Of a stretch of 64,000 nucleotides of DNA, positions 1-14,000 are shown one piece after another. The notes beneath the pieces were generated by a model. That model made no database searches and was not told the origin of the DNA. It saw only the letters and a program-made list of their open reading frames with translations. This DNA is from Megascapheus bottae (lineage: Eukaryota; Chordata; Mammalia; Rodentia; Geomyidae). The first letter of the stretch is position 1. Every line of letters begins with the position of its first letter. The position numbers were made by a program, and so were the translations under genes. The stretch covers positions 1 to 64,000 of the forward strand of contig JANJXV010001756.1 in the NCBI GenBank assembly GCA_024803745.1. Reading direction: 5' to 3'.

Positions 1-1206
1 ATTTCTATGACTTCACCCACCTCCATTCTGACTTCACACCTCCATTCGGACTTCACACACCTCCATTCTATGACTTCACACACCTCCATTCTGACTTCAC
101 ACACCTCCATTCTGTGACTTCACACACCTCCATTCTATGATTTCACACACTTCCATTCTGTGACTTCACACACCTCCATTCTATGACTTCACACACCTCC
201 ATTCTGTGACTTCACACACCTCCAGTCTATGACTTCACACACCTCCATTCTATGACTTCACACACCTACATTGTGACTTCACACAACTCCATTTTATGAG
301 TTCACACACCTGCATTGTGACTTCACACACCTCCATTCTATGACTTCACACACCTCCATTCTGACCTAACACACCTCCATTCTGACTTCACACACTTAAA
401 TTCTGTGACTTCACACACCTCCATTCTATGATTTCACACACCTCCATTCTATGACTTCTCTCACCTCCATTCTATGACTTCACACACCTCCTTTCTGAGT
501 TGACACACCTCCATTCTATGACTTCACACACCTCCAATCTGAATACACACACCTCCATTCTATGACTTCAACCACCTCCATTCTATGACTTCACACACCG
601 CCATTCTCCGACTTCACACCTCTCTAATTTGATTTCTCATACCTCCATTATATGACTTCACAAACCTCCCTTCGTTGACTTCACAATACTCCATTCTATG
701 ACTTCACACATCTACATTCTATGACTTCACACACCTCAATTCTGACTCACACAACTCCATTCTGTGACTTCACAAAACTCCATTCTATGATTTCACATAT
801 CTCCATACTATGACTTCACACACCTCCATCTATGACTTCACACACCTCCATTCTCAGTTCACACACCTCCATTCTGTGACTTCACACACCTCCATTCTGA
901 CTTCACACACCTCCATTGTATGACTTCACACACCTCTATTCTGTGACTTCACACACCTCCAGTCTATAACTTCACAAACTTCCATTGTGACGTCACACAC
1001 CTCCATTCTATGAGTTCACACACCTCCATTCTATGACTTCACACACATCGATTCTGACTTCACACACCTCTATTCTATGACTTCGAACACCTACATTCTG
1101 ACTTCACACACATCCATTCTATGACTTCACAGACCTCGAATCTGTGACTTCACTCACCTCCACTCTATGACTTCACACTTCTCCATTCTATGACTTCCCA
1201 CACCTG
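1..1206. repeat. 1,206-bp higher-order module (also at 6300 and 14275)
   Basis: The module opens with ATTTCTATGACTTCACCCAC and the CATTCGGACTT variant, and ends where the same opening recurs. The spacing between successive openings is 1,206 bp at 1/1207, 6300/7506 and 14275/15481. A related opening at 30129 starts a more diverged copy. The equal spacing shows that the module was fixed before the larger blocks that contain it were copied. Confidence 0.8.
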
Positions 1207-2865
1207 ATTTCTATGACTTCACCCACCTCCATTCTGACTTCACACCTCCATTCGGACTTCACACACCTGCATTCTATGACTTCACACACCTCCATTCTGA
1301 CTTCACACACCTCCATTCTGTGTCTTCACACACCTCCATTCTATGATTTCACACACTTCCATTCTGTGACTTCACACACCTCCATTCTATGACTTCACAC
1401 ACCTCCATTCTGTGACTTCACACACCTCCAGTCTATGACTTCACACACCTCCATTCTATGACTTCACACACCTACATTGTGACTTCACAAAACTCCATTT
1501 TATGAGTTCACACACCTGCATTGTGACTTCACACACCTCCATTCTATGACTTCACACACCTCTATTCTGACCTCACACACCTGCATTCTGATTTCACACA
1601 CCTAAATTCTGTGACTTCACACACCTCCATTCTATGATTTCACACACCTCCATTCTATGACTTCACTCACCTCCATTCTATGACTTCACACACCTCCTTT
1701 CTGAGTTGACACACATCCATTCTATGACTTCACACACCTCCAATCTGAATTCACACACCTCCATTCTATGACTTCACAAACCTCCATTCTGTGACTTTAC
1801 ACGCCTCCATTCTATAACTTAACACAGCTCCATTCTGACTTCACACACCTCAATTCTATGATTTTACACACCTCTATTCTGACTTCACACACCTCCATTC
1901 TGTGACTTCACAAACCTCCATTCTATGACTTCACACACCTCCACTCTGTGACTTCACACATCTCCAATCTGTGACTTTACAAACCTCCATTCTGCGAATT
2001 CACACACCTCCATTCTGTGATTTCACACACCTCCATCTGTGACTTCACACACCTCCATTCTTTGACTTCACACACCTCCATTCTATGACTTCACACACCT
2101 CCATTGTAACTTCACACACCTCCATTCTGTGACTTCACACACCTCCCTTCCGTAGCTTCACACACCTCCATTCTATGACTTCACACACCTACATTCTATG
2201 ACCTCACACACCTCCATTCTATGACTTCACACACTTCCATTCTATGACTTCACACACCTCCATTCTATGACTTCACACACCTCCATTCTATGACTTCACA
2301 CATCTGCCTTCTGACCTCACACACCTCCATTCTGACTTCACACACCTAAATGCTGTGACTTCACACACCTCCATTCTATGACTTCACACACCTCCATTCT
2401 ATGACTTCACACACCTCCTTTCTGGGTTGACACACCTCCATTCTATGACTTCACACACCTCCAATCTGAATACACACACCTCCATTCTATGACTTCACCC
2501 ACCTCCATTCTATGACTTCACACACCTCCATTCTCCGACTTCACACCTCTCTAATTTGATTTCTCATACCTCCATTATATGACTTCACAAACCTCCCTTC
2601 GTTGACTTCACAATACTCCATTCTATGACTTCACACATCTACATTCTATGACTTCACACACCTCAATTCTGACTCACACAACTCCATTCTGTGACTTCAC
2701 AAAACTCCATTCTATGATTTCACATATCTCCATACTATGACTTCACACACCTCCATCTATGACTTCACACACCTCCATTCTATAACTTCACAAACTTCCA
2801 TTGTGACGTCACACACCTCCTTCTATGAGTTCACACACCTCCATTCTATGAGTTCACACACATCG
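1..2865. repeat. Left block, copy 1 (offset 6,299 to copy 2)
   Basis: This block recurs from 6300. The offset is 6,299 at base 1, at the CATTCGGACTT markers (43/6342 and 1249/7548) and at the TGACGTCA variant (988/7287). It rises to 6,322 after copy 2 gains one 23-bp unit near 8.70 kb. It rises again to 6,433 after copy 2 holds an extra 134 bp near 9.1 kb, equal to four 23-bp and two 21-bp units. The alignment fails just after 2,865, where this copy has CACACATCGATTC and the other does not. Confidence 0.85.
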
Positions 2866-5800
2866 ATTCTGACTTCACACACCTCTATTCTATGACTTCG
2901 AACACCTACATTCTGACTTCACACACATCCATTCTATGACTTCACAGACCTCGAATCTGTGACTTCACTCACCTCCACTCTATGACTTCACATTTCTCCA
3001 TTCTATGACTTCCCACACCTAATTTCTATGACTTCACCCACCTCCATTCTGACTTCACACCTCCATTCGGACTTCACACACCTCCATTCTATGACTTCAC
3101 ACACCTCCATTCTGACTTCACACACCTCCATTCTGTGACTTCACACACCTCCATTCTATGATTTGACAGACTTCCATTCTGTGACTTCACACACCTCCAT
3201 TCTATGACTTCACACACCTCCATTCTGTGACTTCACACACCTACAGCCTATGACTTCACACACCTCCATACTATGACTTCACACACCTACATTGTGACTT
3301 CACACAACTCCATTTTATGAGTTCACACACCTGCATTGTGACTTCACACACCTCCATTCTATGATTTCACACACCTCCATTCTGACCTCACACACCTCCA
3401 TTCTGACTTCACACACCTAAATTCTGTGACTTCACACACCTCCATTCTATGATTTCACACACCTCCATTCTGTGACTTCACACACCTCCATTCTGACTTT
3501 ACACATCTATATTGTATGACTTCACACACCTCCATTCTGTGACTTCACACACCTCCATTCTCCGACTTCACACCCCTCAAATTTGATTTCTCACAACTCC
3601 ATTTTATGACTTCACAGACGTCCCTTCTGTGACTTCACAATACTCCATTCTATGACTTCACACATCTACATTCTATGACTTCACACACCTCAATTGTGAC
3701 TCACACAACTCCATTCTGTGACTTCACAAAACTCCATTCTATGATTTCACATATCTCCATACTATGACTTTACACACCTCCATCTATGACTTCACACACC
3801 TCCATTGTGTGATTTCACACACCTCCATCTGTGACTTCACACACCTCCATTCTTTGACTTCACACACCTCCATTCTATGACTTCACACACCTCCATTGTA
3901 ACTTCACACACCTCCATTCTGTGACTTCACACACCTCCCTTCCGTGACTTCACACACCTCCATTCTATGACTTCACACACCTACATTCTATGACATCACA
4001 CACCTCCATTCTATGACTTCACACACTTCCATTCTATGACTTCACACACCTCCATTCTATGACTTCACACACCTCCATTCTATGACTTCACACATCTGCC
4101 TTCTGACCTCACACACCTCCATTCTGACTTCACACACCTAAATGCTGTGACTTCACACACCTCCATTCTATGATTTCACACACCTCCATTCTATGACTTC
4201 ACTCACCTCCATTCTATGACTTCACACACCCCCTTTCTGAGTTGACACACCTCCATTATATGACTTCACACACCTCCAATCTGAATACACACACCTCCAT
4301 TCTATGACTTCACCCACCTCCATTCTATGACTTCACACACCTCCATTCTCCGACTTCACACCTCTCTAATTTGATTTCTCATACCTCCATTATATGACTT
4401 CACAAACCTCCCTTCGTTGACTTCACAATACTCCATTCTATGACTTCCCACATCTACATTGTATGACTTCACCCACCTCCATTCTGACTTCACACCTCCA
4501 TTCGGACTTCACACACCTCCATTCTATGACATCGCACACCTCCATTCTGACTTCACACACCTCCATTCTGTGACTTCACACACCTCCATTCTATGATTTC
4601 ACACACTTACATTCTGTGACTTCACACACCTCCATTCTATGACTTCACACACCTCCATTCTGTGACTTCACACACCTCCATTCTATGACTTCACACACCT
4701 CCATTCTGACCTCACACACCTCCATTCTGACTTCACACACCTAAATTCTGTGACTTCACACACCTCCATTCTATGATTTCACACACCTCCATTCTATGAC
4801 TTCACTCACCTCCATTCTATGACTTCACACACCTCCTTTCTGAGTTGACACACATCCATTCTATGACTTCACACACCTCCAATCTGAATTCACACAACTC
4901 CATTCTATGACTTCACACACCTCCATTCTATGACTTCACACACCTCCATTCTATGAGTTCACACACCTCCATTTTGACTTCACACACCTCCATTCTATAA
5001 CTTAACACAGCTCCATTCTGACTTCACACACCTCAATTCTATGATTTTACACACCTCTATTCTGACTCCACACACCTCCATTCTGTGACTTCACAAACCT
5101 CCATTCTATGACTTCACACACCTCCACTCTGTGACTTCACACATCTCCAATCTGTGACTTTACACACCTCCATTCTGCGAATTCACACACCTCCATTCTG
5201 TGATTTCACACACCTCCATCTGTGACTTCACACACCTCCATTCTTTGACTTCACACACCTCCATTCTATGACTTCACACACCTCCATTGTAACTTCACAC
5301 ACCTCCATTCTGTGACTTCACACACCTGCCTTCCATGACTTCACACACCTCCATTCTATGACTTCACACACCTACATTCTATGACATCACACACCTCCAT
5401 TCTATGACTTCACACACTTCCATTCTATGACTTCACACACCTCCATTCTATGACTTCACACACCTCCATTCTATGACTTCACACGTCTGCCTTCTGACTT
5501 CACACAGCTCCATTCTATGACTTCATACACCTCCATTCTATGACTTCATAGACCAACATTCTAGGACTTCACACACCTCCATTCTATGACTTCACACACC
5601 TCCATTCTATGACTTCACAAATCTCCATTCTATGACTTCACACACCTCCATTCTCCGACTTCACATCCCTCTAATTTGATTTCTCATACCTCCATTCTAT
5701 GACTTCACAAACCTCCCTTCGTTGACTTCACAATACTCCACTCTATGACTTCACACATCTACATTCTATGACTTCACACACCTCAATTCTGACTCACACA

Positions 5801-6299
5801 ATTCCACTCTGTGACTTCACAAATCTCCATTCTATGATTTCACATATCTCCATACTATGACTTCACACACCTCCATCTATGACTTCACACACCTCCGTTC
5901 TCAGGTCACACACCTCCATTCTGTGACTTCACACACCTCCCTTGTAACTTCACACACCTCCATTCTGTGACTTCACACACCTCCCTTCCATGACTTCACA
6001 CACCTCCATTCTATGACTTCACACACCTATATTCTATGACATCACACACCTCCATTCTATGACTTCACAAACTTCCATTGTGACGTCACACACCTCCATT
6101 CTATGAGTTCACACACCTCCATTCTATGACTTCACACACCACGATTCTGACTTCACACACCTCTAGTCTATGACTTCGAACACCTACATTCTGACTTCAC
6201 ACACATCCATTCTATGACTTCACAGACCTCGAATCTGTGACTTCACTCACCTCCACTCTATGACTTCACATTTCTCCATTCTATGATTCCCCACACCTA

Positions 6300-9299
6300 A
6301 TTTCTATGACTTCACCCACCTCCATTCTGACTTCACACCTCCATTCGGACTTCACACACCTCCATTCTATGACTTCACACACCTCCATTCTGACTTCACA
6401 CACCTCCATTCTGTGACTTCACACACCTCCATTCTATGATTTCACACACTTCCATTCTGTGACTTCACACACCTCCATTCTATGACTTCACACACCTCCA
6501 TTCTGTGACTTCACACACCTCCAGTCTATGACTTCACACACCTCCATTCTATGACTTCACACACCTACATTGTGACTTCACACAACTCCATTTTATGAGT
6601 TCACACACCTGCATTGTGACTTCACACACCTCCATTCTATGACTTCACACACCTCCATTCTGACCTAACACACCTCCATTCTGACTTCACACACTTAAAT
6701 TCTGTGACTTCACACACCTCCATTCTATGATTTCACACACCTCCATTCTATGACTTCTCTCACCTCCATTCTATGACTTCACACACCTCCTTTCTGAGTT
6801 GACACACCTCCATTCTATGACTTCACACACCTCCAATCTGAATACACACACCTCCATTCTATGACTTCAACCACCTCCATTCTATGACTTCACACACCGC
6901 CATTCTCCGACTTCACACCTCTCTAATTTGATTTCTCATACCTCCATTATATGACTTCACAAACCTCCCTTCGTTGACTTCACAATACTCCATTCTATGA
7001 CTTCACACATCTACATTCTATGACTTCACACACCTCAATTCTGACTCACATAACTCCATTCTGTGACTTCACAAAACTCCATTCTATGATTTCACATATC
7101 TCCATACTATGACTTCACACACCTCCATCTATGACTTCACACACCTCCATTCTCAGTTCACACACCTCCATTCTGTGACTTCACACACCTCCATTCTGAC
7201 TTCACACACCTCCATTGTATGACTTCACACACCTCTATTCTGTGACTTCACACACCTCCAGTCTATAACTTCACAAACTTCCATTGTGACGTCACACACC
7301 TCCATTCTATGAGTTCACACACCTCCATTCTATGACTTCACACACATCGATTCTGACTTCACACACCTCTATTCTATGACTTCGAACACCTACATTCTGA
7401 CTTCACACACATCCATTCTATGACTTCACAGACCTCGAATCTGTGACTTCACTCACCTCCACTCTATGACTTCACACTTCTCCATTCTATGACTTCCCAC
7501 ACCTAATTTCTATGACTTCACCCACCTCCATTCTGACTTCACACCTCCATTCGGACTTCACACACCTGCATTCTATGACTTCACACACCTCCATTCTGAC
7601 TTCACACACCTCCATTCTGTGTCTTCACACACCTCCATTCTATGATTTCACACACTTCCATTCTGTGACTTCACACACCTCCATTCTATGACTTCACACA
7701 CCTCCATTCTGTGACTTCACACACCTCCAGTCTATGACTTCACACACCTCCATTCTATGACTTCACACACCTACATTGTGACTTCACAAAACTCCATTTT
7801 ATGAGTTCACACACCTGCATTGTGACTTCACACACCTCCATTCTATGACTTCACACACCTCTATTCTGACCTCACACACCTGCATTCTGATTTCACACAC
7901 CTAAATTCTGTGACTTCACACACCTCCATTCTATGATTTCACACACCTCCATTCTATGACTTCACTCACCTCCATTCTATGACTTCACACACCTCCTTTC
8001 TGAGTTGACACACATCCATTCTATGACTTCACACACCTCCAATCTGAATTCACACACCTCCATTCTATGACTTCACAAACCTCCATTCTGTGACTTTACA
8101 CGCCTCCATTCTATAACTTAACACAGCTCCATTCTGACTTCACACACCTCAATTCTATGATTTTACACACCTCTATTCTGACTTCACACACCTCCATTCT
8201 GTGACTTCACAAACCTCCATTCTATGACTTCACACACCTCCACTCTGTGACTTCACACATCTCCAATCTGTGACTTTACAAACCTCCATTCTGCGAATTC
8301 ACACACCTCCATTCTGTGATTTCACACACCTCCATCTGTGACTTCACACACCTCCATTCTTTGACTTCACACACCTCCATTCTATGACTTCACACACCTC
8401 CATTGTAACTTCACACACCTCCATTCTGTGACTTCACACACCTCCCTTCCGTAGCTTCACACACCTCCATTCTATGACTTCACACACCTACATTCTATGA
8501 CATCACACACCTCCATTCTATGACTTCACACACTTCCATTCTATGACTTCACACACCTCCATTCTATGACTTCACACACCTCCATTCTATGACTTCACAC
8601 ATCTGCCTTCTGACCTCACACACCTCCATTCTGACTTCACACACCTAAATGCTGTGACTTCACACACCTCCATTCTATGACTTCACACACCTCCATTCTA
8701 TGACTTCACTCACCTCCATTCTATGACTTCACACACCTCCTTTCTGGGTTGACACACCTCCATTCTATGACTTCACACACCTCCAATCTGAATACACACA
8801 CCTCCATTCTATGACTTCACCCACCTCCATTCTATGACTTCACACACCTCCATTCTCCGATTTCACACCTCTCTAATTTGATTTCTCATACCTCCATTAT
8901 ATGACTTCACAAACCTCCCTTCGTTGACTTCACAATACTCCATTCTATGACTTCACACATCTACATTCTATGACTTCACACACCTCAATTCTGACTCACA
9001 CAACTCCATTCTGTGACTTCACAAAACTCCATTCTATGATTTCACATATCTCCATACTATGACTTCACACACCTCCATCTATGACTTCACACACCTCCAT
9101 TCTCAGTTCACACACCTCCATTCTGTGACTTCACACACCTCCATTCTGACTTCACACACCTCCATTGTATGACTTCACACACCTCTATTCTGTGACTTCA
9201 CACACCTCCATTCTATAACTTCACAAACTTCCATTGTGACGTCACACACCTCCATCCTATGAGTTCACACACCTCCATTCTATGAGTTCACACACCTCC
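6300..9299. repeat. Left block, copy 2
   Basis: This is the second copy of the 1-2865 block and is about 134 bp longer, because of whole-unit gains near 8.70 kb (23 bp) and 9.1 kb (about 134 bp) less small losses. Apart from these gains it reads almost the same as the first copy. Its start has the TAATTTCTATGAC junction unit where base 1206 has TGATTTC. This block also lies inside the larger 7,975-bp duplication, so its sequence appears a third time from 14,275. Confidence 0.85.
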
Positions 9300-9305
9300 A
9301 TTCTA

Positions 9306-11646
9306 TGACTTCACACACCTCCCTTCCATGACTTCACACACCTCCATTCTATGACTTCACACACCTACATTCTATGACATCACACACCTCCATTCTTTGA
9401 CTTCACACACTTCCATTCTATGACTTCACACACCTCCATTCTATGACTTCACACACCTCCATTCTATGACTTCACACATCTGCCTTCTGACTTCACACAC
9501 CTCCATTCTATGACTTCATACACCTCCATTCTATGACTTCATACACCAACATTCTAGGACTTCACACACCTCCATTCTATGACTTCACAAATCTCCATTC
9601 TAACTTCACACTCCTCCATTCTATGACTTCACACACCTCCATTCTATGACTTCACAATCTCCTTTCTGTAACTTCACACAATTCCAATGTTTGACTTCAC
9701 AAACCTCCATTCCATGACTTCACACACCGCCATTCTTTGACTTCACACACCTCCTTTCTGAGTTGACACACCTCCATTCTATGACTTCACACACCTCCAA
9801 TCTGAATACACACACCTCCATTCTATGACTTCAACCACCTCCATTCTATGACTTCACACACCGCCATTCTCCGACTTCACACCTCTCTAATTTGATTTCT
9901 CATACCTCCATTATATGACTTCACAAACCTCCCTTCGTTGACTTCACAATACTCCATTCTATGACTTCACACATCTACATTCTATGACTTCACACACCTC
10001 AATTCCGACTCACACAACTCCATTCTGTGACTTCACAAAACTCCATTCTATGATTTCACATATCTCCATACTATGACTTCACACACCTCCATCTATGACT
10101 TCACACACCTCCATTCTCAGTTCACACACCTCCATTCTGTGACTTCACACACCTCCATTCTATGATTTCACACACTTACATTCTGTGACTTCACACACCT
10201 CCATTCTATGACTTCACACACCTCCATTCTGTGACTTCACACACCTCCAGTCTATGACTTCACACACCTCCATTCTATGACTTCACACACCTACATTGTG
10301 ACTTCACACAACTCCATTTTATGAGTTCACACACCTGCATTGTGACTTCACACACCTCCATTCTATGACTTCACACACCTCCATTCTGACCTCACACACC
10401 TCCATTCTGACTTCACACACCTAAATTCTGTGACTTCACACACCTCCATTCTATGATTTCACACACCTCCATTCTATGACTTCACTCACCTCCATTCTAT
10501 GACTTCACACACCTCCTTTCTGAGTTGACACACATCCATTCTATGACTTCACACACCTCCAATCTGAATTCACACAACTCCATTCTATGACTTCACACAC
10601 CTCCATTCTGTGACTTCACACACCTCCATTCTATGAGTTCACACACCTCCATTTTGACTTCACACACCTCCATTCTATAACTTAACACAGCTCCATTCTG
10701 ACTTCACACACCTCAATTCTATGATTTTACACACCTCTATTCTGACTTCACACACCTCCATTCTGTGACTTCACAAACCTCCATTCTATGACTTCACACA
10801 CCTCCACTCTGTGACTTCACACATCTCCAATCTGTGACTTTACACACCTCCATTCTGCGAATTCACACACCTCCATTCTGTGATTTCACACACCTCCATC
10901 TGTGACTTCACACACCTCCATTCTTTGACTTCACACACCTCCATTCTATGACTTCACACACCTCCATTGTAACTTCACACACCTCCATTCTGTGACTTCA
11001 CACACCTGCCTTCCATGACTTCACACACCTCCATTCTATGACTTCACACACCTACATTCTATGACCTCACACACCTCCATTCTATGACTTTACACACTTC
11101 CATTCTATGACTTCACACACCTCCATTCTATGACTTCACACACCTCCATTCTATGACTTCACACATCTGCCTTCTGACTTCACACACCTCCATTCTATGA
11201 CTTCATACACCTCCATTCTATGACTTCATAGACCAACATTCTAGGACTTCACACACCTCCATTCTATGACTTCACAAACCTCCATTCTATGACTTCACAA
11301 ATCTCCATTCTATGACTTCACACACCTCCATTCTCCGACTTCACACCCCTCTAATTTGATTTCTCATACCTCCATTCTATGACTTCACAAACCTCCCTTC
11401 GTTGACTTCACAATACTCCATTCTATGACTTTACACATCTACATTCTATGACTTCACACACCTCAATTCTGACTCACACAATTCCACTCTGTGACTTCAC
11501 AAATCTCCATTCTATGATTTCACATATCTCCATACTATGACTTCACACACCTCCATCTATGACTTCACACACCTCCATTCTCAGTTCACACACCTCCATC
11601 TGTGACTTCACACACCTCCATTGTAACTTCACACACCTCCATTCTG
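9306..11646. repeat. 2,341-bp tandem module, copy 1
   Basis: The block around the variant TCCTTTCTGTAACTTCAC (starting 9660) repeats at 12001, an offset of 2,341. The same pair appears at 17635/19976 and 24004/26345, again 2,341 apart, because larger duplications carried it. Within the pair the first part is nearly identical. ACATCACACAC in copy 1 becomes ACGTCACACAC in copy 2, giving TGACGTCA at 11716. Confidence 0.82.
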
Positions 11647-14000
11647 TGACTTCACACACCTCCCTTCCATGACTTCACACACCTCCATTCTATGACTTCA
11701 CACACCTACATTCTATGACGTCACACACCTCCATTCTTTGACTTCACACACTTCCATTCTATGACTTCACACACCTCCATTCTATGACTTCACACACCTC
11801 CATTCTATGACTTCACACATCTGCCTTCTGACTTCACACACCTCCATTCTATGACTTCATACACCTCCATTCTATGACTTCATACACCAACATTCTAGGA
11901 CTTCACACACCTCCATTCTATGACTTCACAAATCTCCATTCTAACTTCACACTCCTCCATTCTATGACTTCACACACCTCCATTCTATGACTTCACAATC
12001 TCCTTTCTGTAACTTCACACAATTCCAATGTTTGACTTCACAAACCTCCATTCCATGACTTCACACACCGCCATTCTTTGACTTCACACACCTCCTTTCT
12101 GAGTTGACACACCTCCATTCTATGACTTCACACACCTCCAATCTGAATACACACACCTCCATTCTATGACTTCAACCACCTCCATTCTATGACTTCACAC
12201 ACCGCCATTCTCCGACTTCACACCTCTCTAATTTGATTTCTCATACCTCCATTATATGACTTCACAAACCTCCCTTCGTTGACTTCACAATACTCCATTC
12301 TATGACTTCACACATCTACATTCTATGACTTCACACACCTCAATTCCGACTCACACAACTCCATTCTGTGACTTCACAAAACTCCATTCTATGATTTCAC
12401 ATATCTCCATACTATGACTTCACACACCTCCATCTATGACTTCACACACCTCCATTCTCAGTTCACACACCTCCATTCTGTGACTTCACACACCTCCATT
12501 CTATGATTTCACACACTTACATTCTGTGACTTCACACACCTCCATTCTATGACTTCACACACCTCCATTCTGTGACTTCACACACCTCCAGTCTATGACT
12601 TCACACACCTCCATTCTATGACTTCACACACCTACATTGTGACTTCACACAACTCCATTTTATGAGTTCACACACCTGCATTGTGACTTCACACACCTCC
12701 ATTCTATGACTTCACACACCTCCATTCTGACCTCACACACCTCCATTCTGACTTCACACACCTAAATTCTGTGACTTCACACACCTCCATTCTATGATTT
12801 CACACACCTCCATTCTATGACTTCACTCACCTCCATTCTATGACTTCACACACCTCCTTTCTGAGTTGACACACATCCATTCTATGACTTCACACACCTC
12901 CAATCTGAATTCACACAACTCCATTCTATGACTTCACACACCTCCATTCTGTGACTTCACACACCTCCATTCTATGAGTTCACACACCTCCATTTTGACT
13001 TCACACACCTCCATTCTATAACTTAACACAGCTCCATTCTGACTTCACACACCTCAATTCTATGATTTTACACACCTCTATTCTGACTTCACACACCTCC
13101 ATTCTGTGACTTCACAAACCTCCATTCTATGACTTCACACACCTCCACTCTGTGACTTCACACATCTCCAATCTGTGACTTTACACACCTCCATTCTGCG
13201 AATTCACACACCTCCATTCTGTGATTTCACACACCTCCATCTGTGACTTCACACACCTCCATTCTTTGACTTCACACACCTCCATTCTATGACTTCACAC
13301 ACCTCCATTGTAACTTCACACACCTCCATTCTGTGACTTCACCCACCTGCCTTCCATGACTTCACACACCTCCATTCTATGACTTCACACACCTACATTC
13401 TATGACCTCACACACCTCCATTCTATGACTTCACACACTTCCATTCTATGACTTCACACACCTCCATTCTATGACTTCACACACCTCCATTCTATGACTT
13501 CACACGTCTGCCTTCTGACTTCACACACCTCCATTCTATGACTTCATACACCTCCATTCTATGACTTCATAGACCAACATTCTAGGACTTCACACACCTC
13601 CATTCTATGACTTCACACACCTCCATTCTCCGACTTCACATCCCTCTAATTTGATTTCTCATACCTCCATTCTATGACTTCACAAACCTCCCTTCGTTGA
13701 CTTCACAATACTCCACTCTATGACTTCACACATCTACATTCTATGACTTCACACACCTCAATTCTGACTCACACAATTCCACTCTGTGACTTCACAAATC
13801 TCCATTCTATGATTTCACATATCTCCATACTATGACTTCACACACCTCCATCTATGACTTCACACACCTCCGTTCTCAGGTCACACACCTCCATTCTGTG
13901 ACTTCACACACCTCCCTTGTAACTTCACACACCTCCATTCTGTGACTTCACACACCTCCCTTCCATGACTTCACACACCTCCATTCTATGACTTCACACA
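11647..14000. repeat. 2,341-bp tandem module, copy 2 (diverged end)
   Basis: The copy follows directly on copy 1. It is close to identical as far as about 13,590 and then reads as a more diverged relative: CATCCCTC in place of CACCCCTC, CTCCGTTCTCAGG in place of CTCCATTCTCAG. The change coincides with the junction of the 7,975-bp duplication at about 13,598-13,629, so the true end of copy 2 was probably replaced by that later event. Confidence 0.7.

Larger units (their letters stand above)
5623..13597. repeat. 7,975-bp tandem duplication, copy 1
   Basis: Markers recur at exactly +7,975 across the block: CCGTTCTCAGG 5895/13870, TGACGTCA 6081/14056, CATTCGGACTT 6342/14317 and 7548/15523, TGACGTCA 9237/17212 and 11716/19691. 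The unit includes the whole 6300-9299 block and the 2,341-bp pair. Comparison with 13,598 onward places the left breakpoint at about 5,623, where CACAAATCTCC and CACACACCTCC first differ. Confidence 0.88.
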
